The translations under genes and the position numbers were made by a program. A stretch of 58,098 nucleotides of DNA from Methylobacterium sp. J-048 (lineage in GTDB: Bacteria > Pseudomonadota > Alphaproteobacteria > Rhizobiales > Beijerinckiaceae): the NCBI RefSeq assembly GCF_022829515.1, contig NZ_JAKSYL010000298.1:1-58098 (forward strand). The letters are read 5' to 3'. Under the pieces are notes generated by a model. It was given only the letters and a program-made list of their open reading frames with translations. It was not told the DNA's origin and made no database searches. Shown in pieces: positions 31,125-41,302 of the stretch. How positions within the stretch are numbered: position 1 is the stretch's first letter; each line of letters begins with the position of its first letter.

Positions 31125-32675
31125 ATGACGAGCAAGCTTGATGGCCTCCAAGACCTTCCGGATTCCCTGCGCGGGGCCGGTCCGGATCTTGTTCACGTCG
31201 ATCGCAAGACTGGAAATAGCCTGGCTCTGACGGCGATCTGCCTGTCGGCGCTGATGCTGGGGCTGGAGATCTCCAGCATCCCGTCGATCCTGCCGACCCT
31301 GGAGCAGGTCCTGGGGGCCGATTTCCGGCAGCTCCAGTGGATCATGAACGCCTACACGGTGGCGATGACCACCTGCCTGATGGCCATGGGCACCCTGGCC
31401 GACCGGTTCGGCCGAAGGCGGGTTTTCTTGATCGGCGTGGCGGCGTTCGGGGCGGCCTCCCTCGTCTGCGGGCTGGCGCCGAGCGCCCCGGTGCTGATCG
31501 CGGCCCGGTTCTTCCAAGGATCGAGCGCCGCCGCGATGCTGGCCTGCCAGACCGCCGTGCTGTCGCACCAGTTCCGGGACGGGCCCGAGCGCGGGACGGC
31601 CTTCGGTTGGTGGGGGATCGTGTTCGGCTTCGGTCTCGGCTTCGGCCCGCTGGTCGGCGGCGTCACGGTCGCGGCCCTCAGCTGGGAATGGGTTTTTTGG
31701 GTCCACGTCCTGCTGGCGCTGGTCACCCTGGGCCTGGCCCGGGCCGGACTGGTCGAATCCGCCGATCCCCAGGCCCGGCGCGTCGACTTCGCCGGGATCG
31801 CGACGCTGTCGTTCGCGGTGTTCAGCCTGGTCTACCTGATCATCCGAGGGCAGGCGCTGCGCCTGGACGATCCGGTGAGCCTGCTGGCGCTCGCCGGCGC
31901 CGTCAGCCTCGCGGCGTTCGTCGTCGTGGAGACCCGGGCGGCGCGGCCGATGTTCGACTTCGCGGCGTTCCGGAACCGGCGCTTCGCGGGCGCCCTGCTC
32001 GGATCGAGCGCCATGAACTTCAGCTTCTGGCCGTTCGTGATCTACCTGCCGATCTATGTCCAGGCAGTGTTGGGCTACGACAGCGTCACCGCGGGCCTCG
32101 TCCTCCTGGCCTATACGCTGCCGACCCTGGTGGTGCCGCCGTTCGCCGAGCGGCTGCTCCTGCGCCACGGCCCGGGCCTGGTCATTCCGCTCGGCCTGTT
32201 CACCCTCGGCGCCGGCTTCCTGCTGATGCGGCTGGCTGCCACCGGCGCGCAGGCAAGCGGGCTGACGCTGCTGCCCGGCTGCATCCTCGCCGGCACCGGG
32301 CTCGGCCTCACCAACACGCCGGTCACTAACACCGCCACGGGCGCCCTGCCCCCGGAGCGCGCCGGGATGGCCTCGGGCATGGACATGAGCGCGCGGATGA
32401 TCGCGCTCGCCGTCAACATCGCCCTGATGGGCTTCATCCTGCTCCAGGGCGTCCGGTCCGGCTTCGGCGCGCTGGCGCAGGGGACGGCGCTCGACGCCCT
32501 CGCGGAGGCGGTCGCCGCCGGCAACCTCGCCGTCGCCGGGGCCGCAGACCTCACCGAGTCGGTCGCCCGGCAGGCGCTGGTTCGGGGCTTCGCGTGGGTG
32601 ATGCTGTATGGCGGGCTCTGCGCCTGGGCCTTCGCGGGCCTCAGCCGGATCGTGCTCGGCCGCAACGGACGGTGA
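31125..32675 (+). CDS. MFS drug efflux transporter, DHA2 (14-helix) type
   Basis: A 516-residue inner-membrane exporter with about 14 helices. The motif GTLADRFGRRRVFLIG (motif A of MFS, G-x3-D-R-x-G-R-R) and the motif C-like GFGLGFGPLVGGV place it with QacA/EmrB-type H+-coupled efflux pumps. GGAGG nine bases upstream sets the ATG at 31125; an upstream ATG at 31047 lies in the regulatory gap and is not preferred. It is probably controlled by the divergent LysR protein. Confidence 0.9.
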   Translation: MTSKLDGLQDLPDSLRGAGPDLVHVDRKTGNSLALTAICLSALMLGLEISSIPSILPTLEQVLGADFRQLQWIMNAYTVAMTTCLMAMGTLADRFGRRRVFLIGVAAFGAASLVCGLAPSAPVLIAARFFQGSSAAAMLACQTAVLSHQFRDGPERGTAFGWWGIVFGFGLGFGPLVGGVTVAALSWEWVFWVHVLLALVTLGLARAGLVESADPQARRVDFAGIATLSFAVFSLVYLIIRGQALRLDDPVSLLALAGAVSLAAFVVVETRAARPMFDFAAFRNRRFAGALLGSSAMNFSFWPFVIYLPIYVQAVLGYDSVTAGLVLLAYTLPTLVVPPFAERLLLRHGPGLVIPLGLFTLGAGFLLMRLAATGAQASGLTLLPGCILAGTGLGLTNTPVTNTATGALPPERAGMASGMDMSARMIALAVNIALMGFILLQGVRSGFGALAQGTALDALAEAVAAGNLAVAGAADLTESVARQALVRGFAWVMLYGGLCAWAFAGLSRIVLGRNGR

Positions 32676-32765
32676 ACCGCCGCCGAAGGGGCCTGTCCGC
32701 ATCGGGGACAGCTGCGCTATGGGGGCCGTGCCGCCGCGACGGGGCGGCCCTCGAGAGACGGCGTG

Positions 32766-33182
32766 ATGGCGTACTGGCTGTTCAAATCCGAGCCCGCGAC
32801 CTGGTCGTGGGCGCAGCAGGTCGAGGCCGGCGCGGCCGGGACGCACTGGAACGGCGTGCGCAACCACCTCGCCAAGAAGCACCTGATGGCCATGCAGGTC
32901 GGCGAGCGGGGCTTCTTCTACCACTCGAACGAGGGCAAGGCGGTGGTCGGCATCGTGGAAGTGATCCGGCCCTACTACCCCGACCACACCGACGAGACCG
33001 GCCGCTTCGGCATGGTCGACGTGAAGGCCGTCGAGGCCCTGCCCCGGCCGGTGACGCTGGACGCGATCAAGGCCGATCCGGCACTCGCCGACATGGTGCT
33101 GGTCAACAATTCGCGCCTGTCGGTGCAGCCGGTGACCGAGGCCGAATGGAACCGCATCCGCGCCCTGGCCGAGACCCCGTAA
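32766..33182 (+). CDS. EVE-domain protein
   Basis: A 138-residue single EVE (PUA-like) domain: MAYWLFKSEPATWSWAQQ, WNGVRNHLAKKHLMAMQVGERGFFYHS and VGIVEVIRPYYPDHTD are the family signatures. EVE proteins have an aromatic cage that can bind modified bases in RNA or DNA. GTG at 32763 precedes the ATG by three bases; the ATG is used. It is a single gene, followed by a half copy of the hairpin repeat. Confidence 0.9.
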   Translation: MAYWLFKSEPATWSWAQQVEAGAAGTHWNGVRNHLAKKHLMAMQVGERGFFYHSNEGKAVVGIVEVIRPYYPDHTDETGRFGMVDVKAVEALPRPVTLDAIKADPALADMVLVNNSRLSVQPVTEAEWNRIRALAETP

Positions 33183-33240
33183 GGTCCCGGTTTCAAAAGG
33201 TCGTCGACCTTTTGCGGGTCCAGGGCGGAGCCCTGGTGTC

Positions 33241-33243
<3 letters not shown>
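33183..33243 (+). repeat. dispersed intergenic hairpin repeat, partial copy 3
   Basis: AAAAGGTCGTCGACCTTTT and CCAGGGCGGAGCCCTGG hairpins are present; the third hairpin is missing because the histidine kinase stop codon (33241) follows. It lies between the convergent EVE gene and kinase gene and could end both transcripts. Confidence 0.7.
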
Positions 33244-34776
<1,533 letters not shown>

Positions 34777-35053
34777 GGGTCTCTTGAAACTCGGCTCGAA
34801 CGCGGCGGCGAGGCAGCTGGGCAGGGGGTGATCGCGCCAGGATGGGGCGGATGTCTTAAGAAGCGGCTGCCGGCATTGGTCGGATCTTACGCATCGGCGT
34901 CGGTTTCGCGGCGGCCGGCACTCCTTGCGTCCGTGCGCTGCCACACATCGTTGGCGTTGGGATGCCCGCTACGGTAGAACATGCACGTGGCGGGGCCGAG
35001 TGCCGCGATCCGGTGCGCGCCGGCTTCCGCGTGTCGACCGAGGGCCGCCGACC

Positions 35054-35509
35054 ATGCCGAAGCTCACCGTCAACGGCGTCACCCACGAGGTCGACGCCGA
35101 CCCGGACATGCCGCTGCTCTGGGTGCTGCGCGACCGCCTCGACGCCACCGGCACCAAGTACGGCTGCGGCATCGCCCAGTGCGGCGCCTGCACGGTCCAT
35201 CTCGACGGGCAGCCGGTGCGGTCCTGCCAGACCAAGGTCGGCGATGTCGGCACCGCCCGGGTGACGACCATCGAAGGCGTGTCCGGCCGGGTGGCCGAGG
35301 CCGTCCAGGCCGCGTGGCGCAAGCTCGACGTCGTGCAGTGCGGCTACTGCCAGTCCGGTCAGATCATGTCGGCGATCGGGCTCCTGTCGGGCAACGCCAA
35401 GCCCAGCGACACCGATATCGACGGCGCCATGGACGGCAACATCTGCCGCTGCGGCACCTACCAGCGCATCCGCGCCGCGATCCACGAGGCCGCGCGCGAT
35501 CTCGCCTGA
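35054..35509 (+). CDS. iorA: isoquinoline 1-oxidoreductase-type alpha subunit, [2Fe-2S] protein
   Basis: A 151-residue electron-transfer subunit of a molybdenum hydroxylase. An N-terminal plant-type ferredoxin domain (CGIAQCGACTVHLDGQPVRSC, with the last Cys after the loop) and a C-terminal helical domain (CGYCQSGQIMSAIG ... CRCGTY) bind two [2Fe-2S] clusters. There is no signal peptide, so it would be carried across the membrane with its Tat-targeted partner. It precedes iorB by 44 bases. Confidence 0.92.
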   Translation: MPKLTVNGVTHEVDADPDMPLLWVLRDRLDATGTKYGCGIAQCGACTVHLDGQPVRSCQTKVGDVGTARVTTIEGVSGRVAEAVQAAWRKLDVVQCGYCQSGQIMSAIGLLSGNAKPSDTDIDGAMDGNICRCGTYQRIRAAIHEAARDLA

Positions 35510-35553
35510 CACCGAACACCCCTTCCCGCGGTCCTGACCGGAGCATCGCCGCC

Positions 35554-37749
35554 ATGCTGAACGCCCGTCGACCGAACGCAGTCCCCGTCCGACCCAGCCG
35601 CCGCGGCCTCCTGGCCGGCGCCGGCGCCATCGTGGTCGCCTTCCGGCTCGACGCGAAGCCCGCCCGGGCCGCCGCCGGCCCGGACCTCGCGAGCGTCAAG
35701 GCCCAGCCCAACGCCTTCGTGCGGATCGCCCCGGACGACACCGTCACGGTGATCATCAAGCATCTCGACATGGGCCAGGGGAACACGACCGGGCTGGCCA
35801 CGATCCTGGCCGACGAGCTCGGCGCCGCCTGGAGCCAAGTCCGCACCGAGTTCGCGCCGGCCGACGCGACGCTCTACAACAACTCGCTGATGGGCCCGAT
35901 CCAGGGCACCGGCGGCTCCACCGCGGTGGCCAATTCCTGGTTCCAGCTGCGCAAGGCCGGGGCGGCCGCCCGCGAGATGCTGATGGCCGAGGCGGCCTTC
36001 CGCTGGAAGGTCCCGGTCGCGCAGATCACCGTCGCGGACGGCGTGGTCCGGCACGCGCCCTCGGGCCGGCAGGCCCGGTTCGGCGAGCTCGCGGCCTCCG
36101 CCGCCTCCCTGCCGGTCCCGTCCGAGCCGCGGCTCAAGGACCCGAGCGAGTGGACGCTGATCGGCCAGAAAGTGCCGCGTCTCGACTCCGTGGCCAAGAC
36201 CAACGGCTCGGCGATCTACTCCCTCGACATCCGCCGCCCGAACCAGGTCACCGCCGTGGTGGCCCGCGCCCCGCGCTTCGGCGCCACCGTGAAGAGCTTC
36301 GACGCCGCCGCCGCCCGCAAGGTCGCGGGCGTGCTCGACGTGGTGCAGGTGCCCACCGGCGTCGCGGTGATCGCCCGCGATACCTGGGCGGCCATGAAGG
36401 GGCGCGAGGCGCTCACCGTTGCCTGGGACGACAGCACCGCCGAGACCCGCTCCTCCGAGGCGATCCTGGCCGAGTACCGGGAGCGCGCCAAGGGCCCCGG
36501 CCTCACCGCCTCGGAGCGCGGCGACCCGCAGGCCGCGCTGAAGGGCGCCGCCACGGTGATCGAGGCCGAGTTCACCTTCCCGTACCTGGCCCACGCCGCG
36601 ATGGAGCCGCTCAACGCCACGATCGAGCGGGCGGCCGACGGCGGCTACGACGTCTATGGCGGCTTCCAGTTCCAGACCGTGGAGCAGGCGACCATGGCGG
36701 CGATCCTCGGGGTGACGCCCGACCGGGTGCGGCTGCACAGCAACTGGGCCGGCGGTTCCTTCGGGCGCCGGGCGACGCCCACCGCCGACTACCTCGCGGA
36801 GGCCGCCACGGTGCTGAAGGCCGCCGGCGAGAAGGCGCCCATCCACCTGGTCTGGACCCGCGAGGACGACATGGCCGGCGGCTATTACCGCCCGACCGTG
36901 CTGCACAAGGTCCGGGCCGGCATCGACGCCAAGGGCGCTGTGGTCGGCTGGGACCACGTCATGGTCGGCAAATCGATCATGATCGGCTCGCCGTTTGAGG
37001 CGATGATCGTCAAGAACGGCATCGACTCGACCACGGTCGAGGGCGCCTCCGACACGCCCTACGCGCTGCCGGCCTATCGCTTCGGCGTCCATAACGGCCG
37101 CGAGGGCGTGCCGGTGCTGTGGTGGCGCTCGGTCGGCCACACCCACACGGCGCATGTCATGGAGGTGATGATCGACGAGCTGGCCCACGCCGCCGACGTC
37201 GATCCGGTGGCCTACCGGCTGTCGCTGCTCGCGCAGGCGCCGCGGCTCGCCGGCGTGCTGAAGCTCGCCGCCGACAAGGCCGGCTGGACGGACAAGCCGC
37301 AGGAGAAGGGGCGCGGGCTCGGGGTGGCGGTCCACGAATCCTTCGGCTCCTACGTCGCCATGGTGGCCGACGTCTCCGCGCAGGAGGCCGGGATCCGGGT
37401 GAACCGGATCGTGGCGGCGGTGGATGTCGGCGTGCCGGTCAATCCGGATGTGATCCGCGCCCAGGTCGAGGGGGCGGTCGGCTTCGCCCTCTCGGCGGTG
37501 CTGCGCAACCGCATCACCCTAAAGGACGGACAGGTGCAGGAGCACAATTTCGACGCCTACGAGCCGACCCGGATGAGCGAGATGCCGCAGGTCGCGGTGC
37601 ATATCGTGCCGAGCCAGGCGGCGCCCACCGGCATCGGCGAGCCGGGCGTCCCCGTGCTGGCGCCGGCCATCGCCAACGCGGTGTTCTCCGCCACCGGCCA
37701 GCGCCTGCGCGCCCTGCCCCTCGACCTCTCCGGGGTGAAGGGCGCGTGA
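35554..37749 (+). CDS. iorB: isoquinoline 1-oxidoreductase-type beta subunit, molybdopterin protein
   Basis: A 731-residue molybdenum cofactor subunit of a xanthine-oxidase-family enzyme that hydroxylates N-heterocycles or oxidises aldehydes. The leader has a twin-arginine motif (RPSRRGLLAGAGAIVVAF, cleaved near KPARAA). Family motifs include HLDMGQGNTTGLATILADEL, IQGTGGSTAVANSW, the molybdopterin-binding WAGGSFGRRATPTADY and the catalytic glutamate in GIGEPGVPVLAPAI. With iorA it forms a periplasmic enzyme. A cytochrome c subunit and an XdhC-type maturation factor, often adjacent, are missing here. The true substrate is not determined. Confidence 0.92.
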   Translation: MLNARRPNAVPVRPSRRGLLAGAGAIVVAFRLDAKPARAAAGPDLASVKAQPNAFVRIAPDDTVTVIIKHLDMGQGNTTGLATILADELGAAWSQVRTEFAPADATLYNNSLMGPIQGTGGSTAVANSWFQLRKAGAAAREMLMAEAAFRWKVPVAQITVADGVVRHAPSGRQARFGELAASAASLPVPSEPRLKDPSEWTLIGQKVPRLDSVAKTNGSAIYSLDIRRPNQVTAVVARAPRFGATVKSFDAAAARKVAGVLDVVQVPTGVAVIARDTWAAMKGREALTVAWDDSTAETRSSEAILAEYRERAKGPGLTASERGDPQAALKGAATVIEAEFTFPYLAHAAMEPLNATIERAADGGYDVYGGFQFQTVEQATMAAILGVTPDRVRLHSNWAGGSFGRRATPTADYLAEAATVLKAAGEKAPIHLVWTREDDMAGGYYRPTVLHKVRAGIDAKGAVVGWDHVMVGKSIMIGSPFEAMIVKNGIDSTTVEGASDTPYALPAYRFGVHNGREGVPVLWWRSVGHTHTAHVMEVMIDELAHAADVDPVAYRLSLLAQAPRLAGVLKLAADKAGWTDKPQEKGRGLGVAVHESFGSYVAMVADVSAQEAGIRVNRIVAAVDVGVPVNPDVIRAQVEGAVGFALSAVLRNRITLKDGQVQEHNFDAYEPTRMSEMPQVAVHIVPSQAAPTGIGEPGVPVLAPAIANAVFSATGQRLRALPLDLSGVKGA

Positions 37750-37826
37750 CGAATCGCACGCCGCGCCTGTCCGCGCCGGCGTAGGACGGAGGGGCCTTCC
37801 CCCCAAGGCAAGAGACCCGACTGACG

Positions 37827-37858
37827 ACGGCGCGGCGCGACACCGCGCCGTTTTTTTT
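37827..37858 (+). terminator. Rho-independent terminator after iorAB
   Basis: A 9-bp perfect stem ACGGCGCGG/CCGCGCCGT (37827-37835 with 37843-37851), a seven-base loop and eight T residues make a textbook terminator. The last 15 bases are then tandemly duplicated. Confidence 0.9.
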
Positions 37859-37875
37859 GGCGCCGTTTTTTTTGG
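37846..37875 (+). repeat. tandem duplication of the terminator tail
   Basis: CGCCGTTTTTTTTGG occurs twice without a gap (37846-37860 and 37861-37875), so the terminator's 3' arm and T run are duplicated. The second copy ends about 30 bases before the next gene's ATG. This may be a replication-slippage product or an assembly artefact of the T runs. Confidence 0.85.
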
Positions 37876-37907
37876 TTTGCGCGCGGCGGCTCGCCATCTT
37901 GAGGCCG

Positions 37908-38534
37908 ATGCCCGCACTCGCCCCGTTCGAAGACACCGCCGCGCGCCTGCGCGCCTGCCGCCTCTGCCGGGACAGCCCGCTCTACGGGCCGCCCCTGCCC
38001 CAGGAGCCGCGGCCGATCGTGCAGGGCAGCACCGGCGCGCGGCTCTGCGTGGCGAGCCAGGCCCCCGGCACCCGGGCCCACCGCACCGGCCTGCCGTTCA
38101 CCGACCCGTCCGGCGTGCGGCTGCGGAGCTGGCTCGGCCTCGACGAGGCGCGGTTCTACGACCCCGCGCAGGTCGCGATCGTGCCGATGGGCTCGTGCTT
38201 CCCCGGGCTCGACCCCAAGGGCGGCGACCGGCCGCCGCGCCGGGAATGCGCCGAGCGCTGGCGCGCGGAGCTGTTCGCCGGCCTGCCGAACCTCGATCTC
38301 ATCCTGGTGATCGGGCAGTACGCGCAGGCCTGGCACCTGGGCCGGATGGAGGACGGCCTGACCGGCACCGTGCGACGCTGGCGCGCGATCCTCGCCGAGC
38401 CCCGCCGCCCGCGGGTCCTGCCCCTGCCCCACCCGTCCTGGCGCAACAACGGCTGGCTCAAGCGCGAGCCCTGGTTCGAGGCGGACTTGCTGCCGGTGCT
38501 GAAGGCGGAGGTGGCGCGGGTGCTGGGTGGGTGA
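37908..38534 (+). CDS. uracil-DNA glycosylase-family protein
   Basis: 208 residues. RPIVQGSTGARLCVASQAPGTRAHRTGLPFTDPSGVRLRSWLGL is the nucleotide-binding start of the UDG superfamily (the GxxPG-like motif here being ASQAPG). VLPLPHPSWRNNGWLKREPWFE matches the C-terminal HPS/HPA motif that inserts into DNA. Cysteines near the N-terminus (CRLCRD) are suggestive of family 4/5-like iron-sulphur members, but the full cluster pattern is not clear. It may excise damaged bases or be an uncharacterised branch. ATG at 37908; an in-frame GTG/ATG start inside the duplicated T tract is unlikely. Confidence 0.78.
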   Translation: MPALAPFEDTAARLRACRLCRDSPLYGPPLPQEPRPIVQGSTGARLCVASQAPGTRAHRTGLPFTDPSGVRLRSWLGLDEARFYDPAQVAIVPMGSCFPGLDPKGGDRPPRRECAERWRAELFAGLPNLDLILVIGQYAQAWHLGRMEDGLTGTVRRWRAILAEPRRPRVLPLPHPSWRNNGWLKREPWFEADLLPVLKAEVARVLGG

Positions 38535-38587
38535 GCAGGCCCTGAAAAGGCTCGACGGAGCTGCCATCCGGGCGCTACAAAAATCGT

Positions 38588-38872
38588 GTGCGGATGGTCT
38601 GGGACGAGCCGAAGCGTCAGAGGAACCTCAGGCCTCCGCCCGAGGGGCACGGCCTCGATTTCGCCGACGCACAGTCCCGCTTCGAATGGGAGACCGCCCT
38701 GGTCAGCGAGACCTATGCGAGCAAGACGGGCGGGCGCCGCTTCAAGGCCGTCGGTTTCCTGGACTCGCAGCTCGTGACCCTCACGTTCGCAGTGCTCGGA
38801 ACGGAGGCGGTTTCGGCGATCAGCCTGCGCCCTGCGAGTCGGAAGGAGCGGATGGCCTATGACGACACGTGA
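38588..38872 (+). CDS. brnT: BrnT-family toxin
   Basis: A 94-residue RelE-fold ribonuclease toxin: VWDEPKRQRNL, HGLDFADAQSRFEWETALVSE, RFKAVGFLDSQLVTLTFA and AISLRPASRKERMAYDD are the BrnT signature blocks (FEWDxxKxxxNxxKHGxxF... RxIxxRxAxxxExxxY). The N-terminal FEWD is replaced by VWDE and the LRPPPEGHGLDF loop is longer than usual. The GTG at 38588 or ATG at 38594 is the start. It overlaps the antitoxin gene by 14 bases, as in brnTA operons, where BrnA represses the shared promoter. Confidence 0.85.
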   Translation: MRMVWDEPKRQRNLRPPPEGHGLDFADAQSRFEWETALVSETYASKTGGRRFKAVGFLDSQLVTLTFAVLGTEAVSAISLRPASRKERMAYDDT

Positions 38873-39212
38873 TACGACCAAGCGGAGGGCGCCTCCGCTC
38901 AGCGATGCCGAGGAGGCGCTCCTCCAGGCGTCCATCACCAACAATCCCGATTCGGAGGAACTGACCGACGCGGAACTGGCACGCCTGCGCCCGGCCCGCG
39001 ACGTGCTTCCGCCCGCCGTCTACGCCGCCCTGACCCAGGGGAGTTCCTCGCAGAGGGAGACCAAGCGCGTACAACTCACTCTGAGCATCGATCCCGACGT
39101 GCTCGCCGCCTACAAGGCCGGCGGTCCCGGCTGGCAGGCGCGCATGAACGAGGCCCTGGCCGAGGGGCTCGCGCGCGGCAAGCGGCGGTCTAAGGCCGTC
39201 AAGCGCGGCTGA
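38859..39212 (+). CDS. brnA: BrnA-family antitoxin
   Basis: A 117-residue antitoxin. The N-terminal part (DAEEALLQASITNNPDSEELTDAELARLRPARDVLPPAVYAAL) neutralises BrnT. The C-terminal ribbon-helix-helix (KRVQLTLSIDPDVLAAYKAGGPGWQARMNEALAEGLARG) binds operator DNA. Both regions match BrnA. It is translationally coupled to brnT by overlap. Confidence 0.87.
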   Translation: MTTRDTTKRRAPPLSDAEEALLQASITNNPDSEELTDAELARLRPARDVLPPAVYAALTQGSSSQRETKRVQLTLSIDPDVLAAYKAGGPGWQARMNEALAEGLARGKRRSKAVKRG

Positions 39213-39280
39213 CGCGCCGGGGTTGGATTGACAGGGATCGCCGCGGCGTGATCCGTGCCGCCAGCCCGAAGGACGCCCCG

Positions 39281-39973
39281 ATGACCGTGCGTGCAGACCC
39301 CCGCGACCGCTTGATCGTGGCCCTCGATCTCCCGGCCGTGCCCGAGGCCGAGGCCCTGATCGACCGGATCGGCGATGCCGCGACCTTCTACAAGATCGGC
39401 TACCGGCTGGGCTATGCCGGCGGCCTGGCGCTCGCCGAGCGGCTGGCGGCGCGCGGCCTCAAGGTATTCCTCGACCTGAAGCTCCACGACATCGGCAACA
39501 CCGTCGAGGAGGGCGTGCGCTCGGCCCAGGGCTCGGGCGCCACCTTCCTCACCGTGCATGCCTATCCCCAGACCATGCGGGCGGCCGTGCGCGGACGGGG
39601 CGCCGGCCTGAAGATCCTGGCCGTGACGGTGCTGACCTCCTACGACGATGCCGATGCTGCGGAGGCCGGCTACGGCCTGCCTGTGGCGGAGCTGGTGGCC
39701 AAGCGCGCCGCCCAGGCCGCGGAAATCGGCGTCGATGGCCTGGTCTGCTCGGCGGCCGAGGCGGCCTCGGTCCGGCGGATCGTCGGGCCGGACCGGTTGA
39801 TCGTCACCCCGGGCATCCGCCCGGCGGGCGCCGAGGCCGGCGACCAGAAGCGGGTGATGACCCCCGGGGACGCCCGCAAGGCCGGCATCGATCACGTCGT
39901 GGTCGGGCGCCCGATCACCGGCGCCGCCGACCCGCGTGCCGTGGCGCAGGCGATCGTGGCCGAGCTCGCCTGA
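39281..39973 (+). CDS. pyrF: orotidine 5'-phosphate decarboxylase
   Basis: Last step of UMP synthesis. The 230-residue TIM-barrel enzyme has the catalytic Asp-Lys-x-x-Asp motif in FLDLKLHDIGNTV, LIVALDLP near the N-terminus, DGLVCSAAEAASVR and the phosphate-binding IVTPGIRPAG and VVVGRPITGAADP. ATG at 39281 follows AAGGA; an upstream GTG at 39248 would add 11 residues. It is followed by the DUF1330 gene. Confidence 0.96.
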   Translation: MTVRADPRDRLIVALDLPAVPEAEALIDRIGDAATFYKIGYRLGYAGGLALAERLAARGLKVFLDLKLHDIGNTVEEGVRSAQGSGATFLTVHAYPQTMRAAVRGRGAGLKILAVTVLTSYDDADAAEAGYGLPVAELVAKRAAQAAEIGVDGLVCSAAEAASVRRIVGPDRLIVTPGIRPAGAEAGDQKRVMTPGDARKAGIDHVVVGRPITGAADPRAVAQAIVAELA

Positions 39974-40035
39974 ATCTCGGCCTTGCCTTCGGGCAGCCGG
40001 AATCCATCTCAACTCCGCAACCGATGAGGCGCAGG

Positions 40036-40380
40036 ATGGCAAAGGGCTACTGGATCGCGCGGGTCGATGTCCGCGACGCCGAGGCCTACAAGGATTACGT
40101 CGCCGCCAACGGTGCCGCCTTCGCCAAGCATGGCGGTCGCTTCCTGGTGCGCGGCGGCGCCTTCGAGGCGGTGATGGGTCAGCCCCGGTCCCGCAACGTG
40201 GTGATCGAGTTCCCGAGCTACGCCGACGCCCTCGCCTGCTGGAACTCCGACCTCTACCAGGCGGCCAAGGCCAAGCAGCGCGGCGGGGTCGACGCCGAGA
40301 TTTTGGTGATCGAGGGCTATGACGGGCCGCAGCCGAGCACTTCCGAGCCCGCGCCGGAGGCCGGGCGGGCCTCGGAGTAG
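40036..40380 (+). CDS. DUF1330 family protein
   Basis: 114 residues. AKGYWIARVDVRDAEAYKDYVAANGAAFAKHGGRFLVRGG and NVVIEFPSYADALACWNSDLYQAAKAKQ are the conserved halves of DUF1330, a small dimeric alpha-beta barrel fold like the ABM/EthD group. No enzymatic role is established. The C-terminus adds a short Pro/Glu tail. It is 62 bases after pyrF and may be cotranscribed. Confidence 0.88.
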   Translation: MAKGYWIARVDVRDAEAYKDYVAANGAAFAKHGGRFLVRGGAFEAVMGQPRSRNVVIEFPSYADALACWNSDLYQAAKAKQRGGVDAEILVIEGYDGPQPSTSEPAPEAGRASE

Positions 40381-40395
40381 GGTTTTCGGACCGGC

Positions 40396-40638
40396 TCAGC
40401 GCTTCGTGTCGGGGATCGGATCCGGATCGAGGCGCTGAGGCCTGAAACGGTGGTACGCGGCTTCGACATCTGCCGTGGTCGCGAACCGACCCGCGCGCAG
40501 ATCGGCTAAGCCGCGCTGAGCGGCAGCGCGCTCCTCATCGGTCAGTCGTTCCGGCGGGTCGCGATCGATATCCGATGGATCCCGCACGCCGCCCTTGTTC
40601 GTCAGGGCTGTGCTGCGAGGCAGGCGACGACGCGTCAT
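40396..40638 (-). CDS. small acidic protein, antitoxin-like
   Basis: 80 residues. The C-terminal half (RLTDEERAAAQRGLADLRAGRFATTADVEAAYHRF) resembles the short linker-plus-helix seen in addiction-module antitoxins that pair with RelE-type toxins, but no toxin gene is adjacent. It starts four bases after the TetR gene on the same strand. Function is not known; the antitoxin idea is a weak resemblance. Confidence 0.6.
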   Translation of the reverse strand: MTRRRLPRSTALTNKGGVRDPSDIDRDPPERLTDEERAAAQRGLADLRAGRFATTADVEAAYHRFRPQRLDPDPIPDTKR

Positions 40639-40642
40639 CGGT

Positions 40643-41302
40643 TCAACCTGGACGCGCCCCCGACGCCGCCTCGGTACCGCTCCGCTCCCTCGGCGCCAGG
40701 GCGCGCAGCAGGAACGCCGTCATGGACTCCAGCGAGGGCACCGGCTGCAGCGCGGTCTGCCCGACCAGCAGCGGATGCGTGTAGCGGGCGATGCCGGCAT
40801 GGATGCAGGCGGCCGCTTCCGCCGGGTCGGCGGCCTCGAACTCGCCCCGGGCCACGCCTTCGCGGATGATCCGCTCGAACCCGGCGGTGACCCGGGCGAT
40901 GTGGTGGCGGCAGACCTCCCAGCTCTCGCCCATGGCCGCCTCGACCATCTCGTGGAGCCGGGGAAATTCCTCGCAGCGCCGGGTGCAGTCGCGGTGCAGG
41001 AGGTCGATCGCCTCCACCAGGCGCTCGGTGGCGGTGAGGCCCGGCCGGGCGGCGACCTCCGAGACCAGGACCTCGATCTCGCCGATCAGCCGCTCCAGCA
41101 CCGCCTCGTTGATCGCTTTCTTCGAATCGAAGAACCGGTAGACGTTGGCCGGGCTCATCTTCAGGGTCCGGGCGATGTCCGCCACGGTGGTCTTCTGGTA
41201 GCCGATCTCGCGGAAATACGACGCCGCCGTCGCCAGGATGCGGCAGCGGGTGGTGGGCGCGCTCTCCTCCGCGAGCAGGGGGGTCGGGGCATCCAGGGAC
41301 AT
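40643..41302 (-). CDS. TetR-family transcriptional regulator
   Basis: 219 residues. The N-terminal helix-turn-helix (RCRILATAASYFREIGYQKTTVADIARTLKMSPANVYRFFDSKKAI) is the TetR signature. The C-terminal helical ligand domain contains a CRRCEEF and a SWEVCRHH cysteine. It is divergent from the short-chain dehydrogenase with about 170 bases between, so it likely regulates that gene and itself. Confidence 0.92.
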   Translation of the reverse strand: MSLDAPTPLLAEESAPTTRCRILATAASYFREIGYQKTTVADIARTLKMSPANVYRFFDSKKAINEAVLERLIGEIEVLVSEVAARPGLTATERLVEAIDLLHRDCTRRCEEFPRLHEMVEAAMGESWEVCRHHIARVTAGFERIIREGVARGEFEAADPAEAAACIHAGIARYTHPLLVGQTALQPVPSLESMTAFLLRALAPRERSGTEAASGARPG

